A DNA stretch of 64,000 nucleotides. Origin: an uncultured Poribacteria bacterium. GTDB lineage: Bacteria > Poribacteria > WGA-4E > PCPOR2b. Numbering within the stretch: position 1 is the first letter of the stretch; every line of letters starts with the position of its first letter. The stretch lies in assembly GCA_958296125.1 (NCBI GenBank), contig OY282444.1, positions 2,761,623 through 2,825,622 of the forward strand. Direction: 5' to 3'. The notes below the pieces were generated by a model that ran no database searches, was not told where the DNA came from, and worked only from the letters and a program-made list of their open reading frames with translations. Below, in pieces: positions 36,514 to 45,690 of the stretch. Position numbers and translations under genes: made by a program.

Positions 36514-37773
36514 TTAATTTTTCGGTTCTTGTGGTGTGAACCGGATCACTGGCGGTGTTTGGATTTCCGTTGCTATTGCCTGAACGTACTGCTCAAACGC
36601 CTCCTGCGTCGCTATTTCAGCTTCTTCTTCCCCCAAAGCAGAAGCAAATCGATAGAAAACGTCATCGTGTTGGTTAAGCTTCAGTAATATAATGTCTCCT
36701 GCCTCTGAATCTAAAAACGTATCGAACCTGTCTACCGGGTAAATAACACCAAAACCCATTTCGCGGTTAGCTTGTGTTTCCGCCTCCCAGCTCCATAACC
36801 AGCCATCTTTCTTACTTTTGACCGGGGTGGTCCCGCGGTTCGGCAGACGGATTGCAATGCGGCCGCTGTCTCCTAACCCTTGAGCATTGATACGATGTTC
36901 TCCCCACTGGTGCCCTGCATAAATTGAAAAAGTTGACGTGAAAGAAATTTCTCGGTTTGACGACAAAGCCCAATCGGGTATAATTCGCTGCACAATGGAT
37001 CTTACGGGCCCATCTGCGAGAATGCGCACATAATCCCTTTGATTTTCAAAAGGGATTAGCGTTTGCGTGTCCATATCCCAAAGCCCGTATCCACTCCCGC
37101 CACTAGACCCCGCTGTCATGAGGAGTGGTGTCAGAATTTCCTCATCTGAATCCGATGGCTTTGTAATCTGGCGAACAAATTGGTCAAGGAACAACCCTTT
37201 TGTTTTCTTTCCGTAGACATCAATTGAACCATTAGAATGAAGCAGGTAGGTAATCCACTCTGATTCTAATGCGGCGAACCCCTCTAACTCCGGGAATATC
37301 CCTGCCCGCGTCTGCCGGGTAAACCCAAGTGTGACCGACATCTCGTTATCGGGGGCGTAGCGAATCGTGATACCCTTTGTCTCCTGCGGCTCAAGGTCTA
37401 CAAGAAAGACTAGTTCGTCTTTCTGACCGTCGTAGTTTGTGTCATCGGCTTGGCTTGGAATCTCGATCTGAGCCGGTGGTTGCCCTGCAACGACTAGATA
37501 GGCATTAAATGAAAAGTCGGAGGCAACCTGCCTCAGTTCCGCAAGCGACAGCACAATCGGCACATTGACGCGCTTGACTGGTAGGGTGTTCTGTATGGTC
37601 AGTTGAATCTGTGGGATGTCACGGTTTTGACCGCCGGGGAAATTACAGCCAGCAATCCACAGCAACAGCAAGCCAAAACCTGAATACAAATGGAAAGTTC
37701 TCTTTAGATTATAAAGATGTTCCCTTTTGCAAAGCTGCCACTGTTTTTCTGAATTGATGAGAAAGCTATTCAA
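36514..37773 (-). CDS. Putative lipoprotein, DUF4861-like
   Basis: A 419-aa exported protein. The hydrophobic segment ends in WIAGC, a lipobox, so it is probably lipid-anchored. The pattern of a 'DDTNYDGQKDELVFLVDL' strand, then the stretch around GIDVYGKKT and later DFA-like aromatic motifs, matches DUF4861 proteins, which occur near polysaccharide utilisation genes. The exact family call is from memory of motifs. The N-terminal region before the hydrophobic stretch is long (about 32 residues), so the true start may be internal. Confidence 0.6.
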   Translation of the reverse strand: MNSFLINSEKQWQLCKREHLYNLKRTFHLYSGFGLLLLWIAGCNFPGGQNRDIPQIQLTIQNTLPVKRVNVPIVLSLAELRQVASDFSFNAYLVVAGQPPAQIEIPSQADDTNYDGQKDELVFLVDLEPQETKGITIRYAPDNEMSVTLGFTRQTRAGIFPELEGFAALESEWITYLLHSNGSIDVYGKKTKGLFLDQFVRQITKPSDSDEEILTPLLMTAGSSGGSGYGLWDMDTQTLIPFENQRDYVRILADGPVRSIVQRIIPDWALSSNREISFTSTFSIYAGHQWGEHRINAQGLGDSGRIAIRLPNRGTTPVKSKKDGWLWSWEAETQANREMGFGVIYPVDRFDTFLDSEAGDIILLKLNQHDDVFYRFASALGEEEAEIATQEAFEQYVQAIATEIQTPPVIRFTPQEPKN

Positions 37774-37899
37774 AATGTCTCCTCCCTACCTAGAGAGAAT
37801 AATCGATCCGTAAGGAAAAGTCAAGACTCATCTGATGACGAATTTCGCGTGACTCGATATACCTGAGCAATCACCCGAACTATCTGCGTTCTTCCTACG

Positions 37900-38517
37900 T
37901 CATCTCAGATCGTCTGATTCCAATTTCTGATCTATCTGCGATTTTATCTCATCCAGCAAAGGTTGGACAACATCTGAATCTAACGCCTCATCTGGCTGAA
38001 TTTCCTCATTCGGCTCTTCTGCTGTCAGGAGTTCTGTGAAATCGTACGCGTCCAAATTGATTGCATCATACCACTCGGTTTCGGGAAAAAGATCCGTCAC
38101 AGGGTCTTCGGGCTCGGTGATTTCCTGCAAAAACTGGAGTCTGCTCGACACCGATTCCTCTGCTGGAGAAGTTTGCGGCATATTGCTGAAATCTTCTCTT
38201 GAAAAATCCCACGTCGAATCCTCCACATTCACCTCTTTCTCTGATTGGGTACCTGCTGTATTATACTGTGAAGGCGTTGATTTTTTCACATAGCTTGGGA
38301 AATAATCTTGTACCTCCTCAGCGTTGAGGAACTCCGGTTCACCTCTCAAAATAATGGTGTTAGGTGAATATGCAGCCAATACCCAGCCCACCATTCGACG
38401 GACCGATACGGCGATGGAATGGAAGATTGGATTCAAGTTGCCGATTGCATCAATCTGGAGCAAGCCCAATATCAACAATAGGGCTAATAGGAAAATGCCG
38501 ATAAATTTTATTCTCAT
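37900..38517 (-). CDS. Hypothetical acidic protein with one N-terminal membrane helix
   Basis: A 205-aa protein with one hydrophobic segment (about 5-22, IGIFLLALLLILGLLQI), then a long Glu/Asp/Ser-rich low-complexity domain, for example LTAEEPNEEIQPDEALDSD. It is predicted to be anchored with its acidic domain outside or inside; the direction is not clear. No family is recognised. A possible role in metal or surface binding is speculation. Confidence 0.6.
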   Translation of the reverse strand: MRIKFIGIFLLALLLILGLLQIDAIGNLNPIFHSIAVSVRRMVGWVLAAYSPNTIILRGEPEFLNAEEVQDYFPSYVKKSTPSQYNTAGTQSEKEVNVEDSTWDFSREDFSNMPQTSPAEESVSSRLQFLQEITEPEDPVTDLFPETEWYDAINLDAYDFTELLTAEEPNEEIQPDEALDSDVVQPLLDEIKSQIDQKLESDDLR

Positions 38518-38782
38518 CCATATCCCCCTTCAAGTTTGGCGGAAAAGCTGTTCAACGCGATGCACGCCAGCTTTGAACTCCGTGCATGAATCCTTGACTT
38601 CGATAGATAACGCCCGCAATCACTTCATATCATAACATACAATTGTTAAGAAAGTGTTAAAATAATGTAAATCATGAATGAACTACCAAACGCTTGTAGC
38701 AGATTGTATATTCACCGTTACCGGCTGCATTGGAACAATGGCTTTGTGGTAACTGATATGTTTGAATCTCACTGGATTCTCA
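38518..38782. other. Gene-free interval between the hypothetical and aldo/keto reductase genes
   Basis: 265 bp without a supported frame. It is AT-rich (AATTGTTAAGAAAGTGTTAA) and may include the promoter of the 37900-38517 gene. Confidence 0.4.
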
Positions 38783-39679
38783 TTAGATCGCCTCAATCTG
38801 TGCGATGAGTTCCGGCGGGAGATCGCGTCCATCAGCCGCTGAAACCGACGTTTCCAGTTCCTCAATGGATGCTACCCCTGACAGCAGGATAGACACTCGT
38901 GGGTCCGATAGAAGATAGCGTAGGGCGATTTGGGTGATGTTTTCGGGTTGACCCGCCAGTAGGGCTTCTAGCCGCTCCAGCTTATCGTAGAGGTCGGCGA
39001 AGCGGCGGCGTTGCAGCCACAATTCCCGTTTTGACCCCAAAAGCCCGGCGTGGAGCGGTGAGGCGGTAATTACGGCGACATCGCGCGCTGCTGCGGTGGG
39101 GACCAAAATTTCCTTGGCTTCCTGTGTGAGCAGGTCATATTTGCAGAAGGTAATTACCGAAACAAAAGCATCCGATTCTCTCAGGACATCTCGCATCAAC
39201 TCTAGGTCCGAACCGGTTAGACCGATGTGTTGAGTCAGCTCTTGCTCCCGGATTTCCAAGAGGGCTTCCAGTGTCCTACCTGCCCCAAAGATACCTTCCC
39301 ACCCCGCCTGCTCCGCTTCGTGGATTTGTAGTAGGTCAACCTTGTCCCGTTGTAGACGCTTTAGGCTCGCCTCAAAGCCGCGCCAAACTGTGTCTCGCGT
39401 GTAGTCAAACGGCTCTGGGTAGTACCCCACTTTGGTCGCTAGGTAGTATGGCTCGGTCACACCTTTGAGGGCAGCCCCCAACACCTCCTCGCTACGACCC
39501 TGACCGTAGAGGGGGGCTGTATCAAAGTAATTAATTCCGAGTTCCAAGGCTCGCTCGACAATGCGGGCACCGTAGGAAAACGGCTTTAGCCCGAATTCCG
39601 GACGACCGTAAAACCACGAGCCTCCTAGACCAATTTCACTGACCTGCCAATCTGTTTTACCAAATCGTCGGTACTGCAT
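38783..39679 (-). CDS. Aldo/keto reductase
   Basis: TIM-barrel NADPH-dependent oxidoreductase, 298 aa. The catalytic tetrad is Asp53 and Tyr58 (YFDTAPLYGQGRSEE), Lys83 (TKVGYYP) and His120 (LLQIHEAE). The C-terminal region GVASIEELETSV fits the cofactor-binding end. It resembles L-fucose/D-arabinose dehydrogenase-type AKRs, which oxidise sugars to lactones. The next gene on this strand, a mannonate-dehydratase-like gene, ends 8 bp upstream of its start. Confidence 0.92.
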   Translation of the reverse strand: MQYRRFGKTDWQVSEIGLGGSWFYGRPEFGLKPFSYGARIVERALELGINYFDTAPLYGQGRSEEVLGAALKGVTEPYYLATKVGYYPEPFDYTRDTVWRGFEASLKRLQRDKVDLLQIHEAEQAGWEGIFGAGRTLEALLEIREQELTQHIGLTGSDLELMRDVLRESDAFVSVITFCKYDLLTQEAKEILVPTAAARDVAVITASPLHAGLLGSKRELWLQRRRFADLYDKLERLEALLAGQPENITQIALRYLLSDPRVSILLSGVASIEELETSVSAADGRDLPPELIAQIEAI

Positions 39680-39687
39680 CTCTCCTC

Positions 39688-40701
39688 CTAAAACCCAACC
39701 GCATTCAGCAGCCCCTTCAGATACCCAACTGCGTAGACAAAGCCCTGCCCGCCAATCTCGTTTTCGTAAAGCGTATGTGGGCAGTGACCGGGAAGCAAGA
39801 CACTGTCAAACCCAACCTCTTTGAAGGCTTGAAGTACAGCTAGAAAGTCGCAATCGGCTTCATCTAAGAAGCATTCTTGAAATTTTGGTACTGTCCCCTG
39901 AACACCTTGAGCGTGTCCGTAGACAATTTGCCCCCGTGCTCCAAAATAGTGGATTGCCGCGAGGATGTCAGTCCCCATTGCTGTCCAGTTTCCAAGACAG
40001 AAGTTTAGTCCACTCGCCCGACTGTTATTGGCAACGTCCATCGCGCGTTGGAATCCATCGAAATTGTGGAATAGCCGCGGGATGCCACCCAGTTTTTCCA
40101 GCGGCGGGTCGTCGGGGTGAAGTGCCAGCCGGACCCCTGCCGTCTCCGCCTCTGGGATGATTGCCTCGATGAAATACTCGTAGTTCGTCCACATCTCATC
40201 GTTGGTGTACTCCCGGTCACGAAAAAAGGGCGAGTGCTTCGCTATTTCCATATCAAAACTGCTGACTTGTGAGCCACCGCGTCCAGGGGTCGTCAATGAG
40301 GTGCGCCAAGAGTTCCGCGTCACGCCCGGTTGGTTGACCATCCAGTGGTAGCCATAAACCGGAATACCCGCCCTGCCCATGTTGCGGATGGTGATAATCA
40401 CATTCTCAATTTGTTGATCGCGTCCCGATAGCCCCAGCATCACTCGGTCGTAACAGCACGCCGGAAGCGGATTCTCGATTCCAACGACCCTTAATCCGAC
40501 ATCCTCGCAACGTTTTCTGACTAGTACAAGGTCGAGAAAATCCCAATGCGCGCCGGCTTTATCAGCGTTCTCGATTGAGAATCGTCGTGCGGCATCGGGG
40601 TGGGAAGCGGAACTGAGCACCACGTCGTCAATGCCATACTGTTTTAGAAACCGTAGGTAATGGTCCCGCCCATCCAGTCGCGCGTAAGAACAAATCCTCA
40701 T
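39688..40701 (-). CDS. Mannonate dehydratase (UxuA)-like protein
   Basis: TIM-barrel protein, 337 aa. It shows RLALHPDDPPLEKLGGIPRLF, NFCLGNWTAM, and a metal-binding His/Asp pattern near the C-terminus (ECFLDEADCDFLAVLQAF and LLPGHCPHT). UxuA dehydrates D-mannonate to 2-keto-3-deoxy-D-gluconate. Several residues differ from E. coli UxuA, and the protein is shorter than E. coli UxuA (394 aa), so substrate and activity are uncertain. Confidence 0.78.
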   Translation of the reverse strand: MRICSYARLDGRDHYLRFLKQYGIDDVVLSSASHPDAARRFSIENADKAGAHWDFLDLVLVRKRCEDVGLRVVGIENPLPACCYDRVMLGLSGRDQQIENVIITIRNMGRAGIPVYGYHWMVNQPGVTRNSWRTSLTTPGRGGSQVSSFDMEIAKHSPFFRDREYTNDEMWTNYEYFIEAIIPEAETAGVRLALHPDDPPLEKLGGIPRLFHNFDGFQRAMDVANNSRASGLNFCLGNWTAMGTDILAAIHYFGARGQIVYGHAQGVQGTVPKFQECFLDEADCDFLAVLQAFKEVGFDSVLLPGHCPHTLYENEIGGQGFVYAVGYLKGLLNAVGF

Positions 40702-40954
40702 ATCTTCCCTCCTATATCTGTTAGGTAAAGATATTATAACCTATCTTAGATGTATTTTTGAATCTAAACTTGTGAGATATGCAGCCTTTCGTGTAGATTT
40801 TCGGACTTTGATGTTGACCCCAATTTGACTTTCTGCTAAAATGTGCCAAAAATCTAAGCAGAATATTAAGAAGATTTCTTTTGACCCTTCACGCGGGATG
40901 GCAGCGGTTGAATCATAATCTTTCCTCGTCAAATTAAGGGTAAGGCAAACACCT

Positions 40955-42139
40955 ATGAAGATCAGAGGCATCAAAACCTACAAGTTCAATGTTCCAATGG
41001 GCAAACCAATTCGCGACCCACATACCGGCGAACTGTTGAGCAGCCTTTCCAAACCGTGGCTATTTCTGAAGATTGAAACTGATGCTGACATTGACGGTTG
41101 GGGTGAAGGCAGTGGCGAATGGCTGCTGCCATCGGTCGAAGCGACGCTGCACGAATGGTCGAGCCTCTTGATTGATCAGGACCCGCTGTTGGTCGTGGCA
41201 CTGACAGAGGACATTACGAACCGCCTACCGTGGAAAGGTGGTCCCGTATTCGGCACAGCCATCGCGGCGATTAACGCTGCCCTGTACGACATCGCGGGTA
41301 AAGCGTGGGGAGTGCCGGTACACACCATTCTCGGTGGCAGGCGGCGGGCCCGGATTCGTGTCTACTGCGGCGGGAATCTGTTTTCTACGCCAGAGGAAGC
41401 AGCAGACGCAGCACGAGAGGTCAAAGCACAAGGGTACGCTGGGGTCAAGAGCAACCCGCTGGAAAGCCGCATCTGGCCGATGGATGGAAAAGCCGTTGAC
41501 CACTCAATAGCATGTGTGGCGGCAGCGCGTGAGGCGGTGGGACCGGATTTTGACATCCTGTTGGATGCACACGGTAGTCCGACACCGGAGTTGAGTATCG
41601 AATTTGCTCGGCGTGTTGCCCCCTTCAAACCGCTGTTTTCGGAAGAGCCGGTCAAGGTAGGTTCACTTGAAGCATTGATGGAAGTCACGCGGAAAAGCCC
41701 GGTGCCGATTGCGACCGGCGAAAAGCTGTTCACAATCGGCGACTTTAAGCCGTTAATCGACAATCGAGCGTGTGCTGTCCTGCAGCCGGATGTAACGCAC
41801 TGTTTTGGGATTACCACACTGGTTGATATTGCCAAGTTGGCGGCGGCGGCACAAATGCTCATGGCACCGCACAACGCCGGCGGTCCCCTCTGTTTTGCTG
41901 CCACACTCCACGCCGATGCTGTCATGAACAACTTTCTCATTCAGGAGACAAGCAGCCGGCTGTCACTATTCGATTGCTGTGTTGAACATGATTGGACGAT
42001 AAAGGATGGGCACGTCAATGTCTCAGATGCACCGGGGTTAGGAATTTCGGTAAAGGAATCCGATCTTGATGACTTGACGTATGAACCGCTGCCCTATCGG
42101 CAGTATCGACATGCGGATGGCAGTTGGAAGGGTTGGTGA
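40955..42139 (+). CDS. Enolase-superfamily sugar-acid dehydratase (mandelate racemase/muconate lactonizing type)
   Basis: A 394-aa acid-sugar dehydratase with the N-terminal capping domain and a TIM barrel. It has Lys165 (GVKSNP), metal ligands Asp204 (LLDAHG), Glu230/231 (FSEEP) and Glu256 (ATGEK), and His306 (APHNAGGP) as general base. The D-x-H pattern (Asp204-Ala-His206) is the galactonate/gluconate/mannonate-dehydratase form. A likely reaction is dehydration of an aldonate or deoxy-aldonate to a 2-keto-3-deoxy acid. The exact substrate is not determined. Confidence 0.88.
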   Translation: MKIRGIKTYKFNVPMGKPIRDPHTGELLSSLSKPWLFLKIETDADIDGWGEGSGEWLLPSVEATLHEWSSLLIDQDPLLVVALTEDITNRLPWKGGPVFGTAIAAINAALYDIAGKAWGVPVHTILGGRRRARIRVYCGGNLFSTPEEAADAAREVKAQGYAGVKSNPLESRIWPMDGKAVDHSIACVAAAREAVGPDFDILLDAHGSPTPELSIEFARRVAPFKPLFSEEPVKVGSLEALMEVTRKSPVPIATGEKLFTIGDFKPLIDNRACAVLQPDVTHCFGITTLVDIAKLAAAAQMLMAPHNAGGPLCFAATLHADAVMNNFLIQETSSRLSLFDCCVEHDWTIKDGHVNVSDAPGLGISVKESDLDDLTYEPLPYRQYRHADGSWKGW

Positions 42140-42241
42140 GCGATACGTCAGAAATACGGTCAGCCGGCGAATAACAAGGACTTGAATTCTCGGTCTACCG
42201 GCGGGAAGTTAGCAGACATCAAGAAGAAAGGAACTGCGACA

Positions 42242-43060
42242 ATGATTAAACTCGGAATGATGGCTCGTGCCACGGATGAGGCCGTATTTCACAACCACAT
42301 CCAATTCGCGCACGAATTGGGGTTGGATGTCATCGATTTCCACCTATCGGGGTTACCCAGAGATCCCGATTTTCTGCGCCGGATAAAGATTCTGTGCATG
42401 AAGCACGGCACCCCTATCGGCTATCTGGGAGCCGGTAGTTTTGTGGGACCAGAGGAAGAGATGCGCGATGCCATCGCGCGTGGCAAAGCGGATGTGGACT
42501 TGGCAGCTTTCCTATCGGCACAAATGATTCGTGTGTTTGCAAGATACAAATGGCCAGACACCGTTGAGGAACAAGACACCTTGTGGGGTCCGATGATCGC
42601 TCGTTTCCAAGAACTCTCTGATTATGCGGCAGAGAAGGGGGTCTTCTTGGGGCTGCAGAACCATAACAACGGCAGCTTTGCGATGACAGCGGATCAGGTT
42701 TTACGCATACTGCGAGAGACTGACCGCGAGAACTTTACCTTTATCATGGATACCGGTCAGTGGTTGAATGCCATTGGATCGCATCCTCGCGGTGAGTTCG
42801 ATCCGAGCGTAGACCTCTACAAAGACTACTTGGAACCGACCGCGCCATACGCGACCTATGTCCGCGCCAAGATTTACAAAATCGATAGCGGATGGGAAGA
42901 ATGGATCGATTACGGACGGATTCTAAAAATGCTGAAGACGGTGGGCTTTAACGGTAATATGTCCATCGTATTTGAAGGCGGGGACCGCAATAGATACGAT
43001 ACGGACGAATGCCTCAGACTGGCGGTCAAGCATCTACGCGAGTTGCTCGCTGACTACTAA
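42242..43060 (+). CDS. Sugar phosphate isomerase/epimerase-like TIM-barrel protein (AP endonuclease 2 fold)
   Basis: A 272-aa protein of the xylose-isomerase-like family. Conserved segments: HELGLDVIDFHLSG, LGLQNHNNGSF, FIMDTGQWLN and FEGGDRNRYD, which supply the metal ligands. The start is the ATG giving MIKLGMMARA, with AAAGGA upstream; the longer in-frame extension has no ribosome-binding site. It is co-oriented with the enolase-superfamily gene 102 bp upstream and the amidohydrolase gene 43 bp downstream, so it is likely one catabolic operon. Confidence 0.85.
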   Translation: MIKLGMMARATDEAVFHNHIQFAHELGLDVIDFHLSGLPRDPDFLRRIKILCMKHGTPIGYLGAGSFVGPEEEMRDAIARGKADVDLAAFLSAQMIRVFARYKWPDTVEEQDTLWGPMIARFQELSDYAAEKGVFLGLQNHNNGSFAMTADQVLRILRETDRENFTFIMDTGQWLNAIGSHPRGEFDPSVDLYKDYLEPTAPYATYVRAKIYKIDSGWEEWIDYGRILKMLKTVGFNGNMSIVFEGGDRNRYDTDECLRLAVKHLRELLADY

Positions 43061-43103
43061 CTTGTTAAAGCGGCCGAAAGCGTTCTATTTTAGGGAGAAA
43101 CAC

Positions 43104-43928
43104 ATGATTATTGATACACATCTGCACGTTTGGAGTGATGACTTCGCGCGCTATCCATTTGCTGAGGTGAAGCAGGCGGATGAAGGTGCGCCGGTTGAGT
43201 TACTGAACGAAACGATGGCTGAAGCGGGGATAGATAAAGCCGTTATCGTCCAGCCGATCTATTATCTCTACGACAACCGATATGTGGCGGAGTGCCTTCG
43301 GCGTTTTCCGAGGAGATTTGCGGCAATCGGGTTGGTGAATCGTCGCGCGCCTGATGCTCCGGACCAACTTGAACGTTTAGTCTTGGAAGATGGATTCGGT
43401 GGGCTGCGGATACACTTGGCACGGGTTGACGACCCCGCAGAATGGGCGGCACCCGACCAAGACCCAATATGGCGGCGCGCTGAAGATCTGGGTGTCTGCT
43501 TCATTGTGTACGGTCCGGCGACCCATTTACCCGCCATCGAGCCTATCATCGCCCGTTTTCCAAATGTCCACGTCGTGCTAGATCACATCGGTGGTGCACC
43601 GACAGACGAAGCCCCACCGTATCCGCTGCTTAGCAACGTGCTGAACCTAGCGCGATATCCACAGGTCTATGTGAAATTCACTCCCCAAGCCCACAAGTCA
43701 AAGCTGCCATACCCGCACGAGGATACTTTCCCCACGTTTCGCCGTCTATACGATGCCTTCGGACCGGAACGACTGATGTGGGGGACGAACTTTCCGGGTG
43801 TACTCAAAGGAGTTGGGTATCTGCCTGCATTGGAAATGTTCAGAACGCATCTGGACTTTCTCACGGATTCAGACAAAGAGTGGTTATTCAGCAAAGCAGC
43901 GTTGAAGGTGTGGAAATTTGGGAGTTGA
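43104..43928 (+). CDS. Amidohydrolase family 2 protein (L-fuconolactonase-like)
   Basis: A metal-dependent hydrolase of the COG3618 type, 274 aa. It begins IIDTHLHVW (metal-binding HxH), then VVLDHIGG, and ends in RLMWGTNFPG. The last segment has Asn where many active amidohydrolases have Asp (GTD/GSD), although Asn variants are common in this family. Characterised relatives open sugar lactones such as L-fucono-lactone. AGGGAGAA precedes the ATG. It is the third gene of the co-oriented sugar-acid set. Confidence 0.86.
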   Translation: MIIDTHLHVWSDDFARYPFAEVKQADEGAPVELLNETMAEAGIDKAVIVQPIYYLYDNRYVAECLRRFPRRFAAIGLVNRRAPDAPDQLERLVLEDGFGGLRIHLARVDDPAEWAAPDQDPIWRRAEDLGVCFIVYGPATHLPAIEPIIARFPNVHVVLDHIGGAPTDEAPPYPLLSNVLNLARYPQVYVKFTPQAHKSKLPYPHEDTFPTFRRLYDAFGPERLMWGTNFPGVLKGVGYLPALEMFRTHLDFLTDSDKEWLFSKAALKVWKFGS

Positions 43929-44201
43929 TAAATGACCCGTAACGTGGGACAGGTTGGACGATGCCTTGCTAGGTTCTATTGACGTTAGCGTGCGGGCCGA
44001 GCGGCGCATTGGGACGGTCCCAACGCTTTGGGTGAGCACATTGCAGCTGGTTTCCGTTTCTACCAGCTTCAGGAGACTGTGGTATCGTCCTTCAAGATGG
44101 TTGCCTTAAAGTAGTAGGCATCCTCTGCATGCCGTAACCATTGTGCAGATTACGGCCCGACGGAGCCTCGATAAATCGGGATTCAAAGCAACGTGCCTAC
44201 T

Positions 44202-44233
44202 ACTATGTGCTACTGTTACTATGTGCTACTGTT
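44202..44233 (+). repeat. Two tandem copies of a 16-bp unit
   Basis: ACTATGTGCTACTGTT occurs twice in direct tandem (44202-44217 and 44218-44233), directly 5' of a palindrome and the Ldh-family gene. Confidence 0.8.
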
Positions 44234-44249
44234 GGTGCATTATGCACCA
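44233..44249. promoter_or_regulatory. Perfect 17-bp palindrome, likely operator of the Ldh-family gene
   Basis: TGGTGCATTATGCACCA is an 8-bp perfect inverted repeat around one central base, ending 29 bp before the start codon. The TGGT...ACCA ends resemble GntR/FadR-type operators. It could equally be part of a short RNA hairpin. Confidence 0.5.
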
Positions 44250-44278
44250 TATTTCACGCAATCTTACGAGGTGTTCAA

Positions 44279-45340
44279 ATGAACTTTGAACCTACAGATC
44301 AAGATATTGTCGTCAATGCTGATGAGTTAAAAGGGTTTGCCAGTCACTTGTATCAAAAAGCGGGTGTGCCGAAAGCGGATGCCGATGCTGTCGCACATTT
44401 ACAAGTTGAGACAGACCTGCACGGCATTCATTCCCACGGAACTCGTGCACTGGCCGGTTACGTTCAGGGCATTCTGGCGGGGAGAATCAATCCCACCCCG
44501 AATCTCACGATTACCCGTGAAGGTCCCGCATTTGCACGTGTCAACGGCGATCGCGCGTTGGGCCATGTGGCTGGTAAGTTCTCAATGGAGTTAGCAATCG
44601 AAAAGGCGAAGGTTACCGGGATCGGTGCCGTCGGCGCATACGCCACCAATCACTTCGGTGCCGCGAGTGCCACCGCGATGCTCGCTCTTGAACATGGCAT
44701 GATTGGGTTCAGCACATCAACCAGTGGTCCAGGAGTTGCGCCGTTCGGCGGCAGGACGCGAGTTGTCGGAAACAACCCATTTTCTTATGCTATTCCCGCG
44801 AAGACGGAACCGCCCATTCTCCTCGATATGGCGTGTGGCGTTTCGGCATGGGGTCGTGTTGGTACCAGACGATTATACGGGGAACGGTTGACCTCCGGCT
44901 GGGTGTTGGATGAAGAGGGCAAAGAGACGAACGATCCCAGCAAAGCGCATGTCCTGTTACCGATGGGCGGCGCGAAAGGGTACGCCCTTGCCTTGTCGGT
45001 GGACGCATTGGCAGGGCCCCTGACAGGCATGATTGCAACTGTCAATCAGAGGGGTGATGTTCCGCTTGACAAACAGGGCTCAGGACTTTTCTACTACGCA
45101 ATCAATGTCGATAGCTTTGTTCCACTCGATGAGTTCACCGAGGAGATTGATAGGGAGATTCGTGAACTTCGGTCAAGTCCTCCTGCCGAGGGGTTTGATC
45201 GGGTCTATTTCCCCGGCGAGTTGGAAGCGATGAAGCACGCGCAGTGGAGCAAGAACGGGCTCCCGCTACATCGGGATCATTTGCAGGGATTGGCGGATTT
45301 GGCAGGTGAACTGGGTGTCCCCGTGTTCTGGAAAGCGTAA
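44279..45340 (+). CDS. Ldh family oxidoreductase (malate/L-lactate/sugar-acid dehydrogenase, MDH-2 type)
   Basis: A 353-aa NAD(P)-dependent dehydrogenase of the LDH2/YlbC/YiaK family. The N-terminal segment DLHGIHSHGTRAL carries the catalytic His, and further conserved blocks are ATNHFGAASATAMLALEHG, NNPFSYAIP and LPMGGAKGYALAL. The start is the ATG at 44279, with GAGGTG upstream; the in-frame extension to 44141 includes dispersed-repeat DNA. Substrates in this family include L-lactate, malate, ureidoglycolate and 2,3-diketo-gulonate. Confidence 0.9.
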   Translation: MNFEPTDQDIVVNADELKGFASHLYQKAGVPKADADAVAHLQVETDLHGIHSHGTRALAGYVQGILAGRINPTPNLTITREGPAFARVNGDRALGHVAGKFSMELAIEKAKVTGIGAVGAYATNHFGAASATAMLALEHGMIGFSTSTSGPGVAPFGGRTRVVGNNPFSYAIPAKTEPPILLDMACGVSAWGRVGTRRLYGERLTSGWVLDEEGKETNDPSKAHVLLPMGGAKGYALALSVDALAGPLTGMIATVNQRGDVPLDKQGSGLFYYAINVDSFVPLDEFTEEIDREIRELRSSPPAEGFDRVYFPGELEAMKHAQWSKNGLPLHRDHLQGLADLAGELGVPVFWKA

Positions 45341-45558
45341 GGTATATCATACCTATCGGGACGAATCTCGTCATTTCTGGGCGATTTGTCTGTACTCCTG
45401 GTCGCGGGCTTGGCACCGGCACCATCTGCCTGAATGACAGACGGGGCTGCATTACTGTCGGGAACGGAGAATCCCATCCTCGACATTATTGCTCTAATTA
45501 AATAGATTCCAAAAAATATAAGCGATAAGTATTAAAAGCAGTGCAAAGAGACAGCGAT

Positions 45559-45690
45559 TTATATTTCTATATAGCTGCTTTTTTTGCCTACGATAACAGC
45601 TTCGGGGGTTAGTTCGTAGCCGCATTTAGGACAAATCTTAGCACTTTCGCTTATTTCTGCGTTGCATTCTGGACAAGTAATCAATGCCAT
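45559..45690 (-). CDS. Zinc-ribbon small protein (43 aa)
   Basis: [20 protein letters not shown] begins this protein. It has two CxxC knuckles (Cys6, Cys9, Cys20, Cys23) typical of the zinc-ribbon domain and a short tail. AAAGGAGAT 7 nt upstream of the ATG is a strong ribosome-binding site, and it lies in the end of the upstream methyltransferase fragment, whose stop overlaps this start. Function is unknown; such proteins often bind nucleic acid or protein partners. Confidence 0.75.
   Translation of the reverse strand: MALITCPECNAEISESAKICPKCGYELTPEAVIVGKKSSYIEI

Noticed and set aside
43104-43928. Loss of amidohydrolase activity because of GTN instead of GTD
   Set aside because: Asn variants at this site are common in the COG3618 family, so inactivity cannot be inferred from it.
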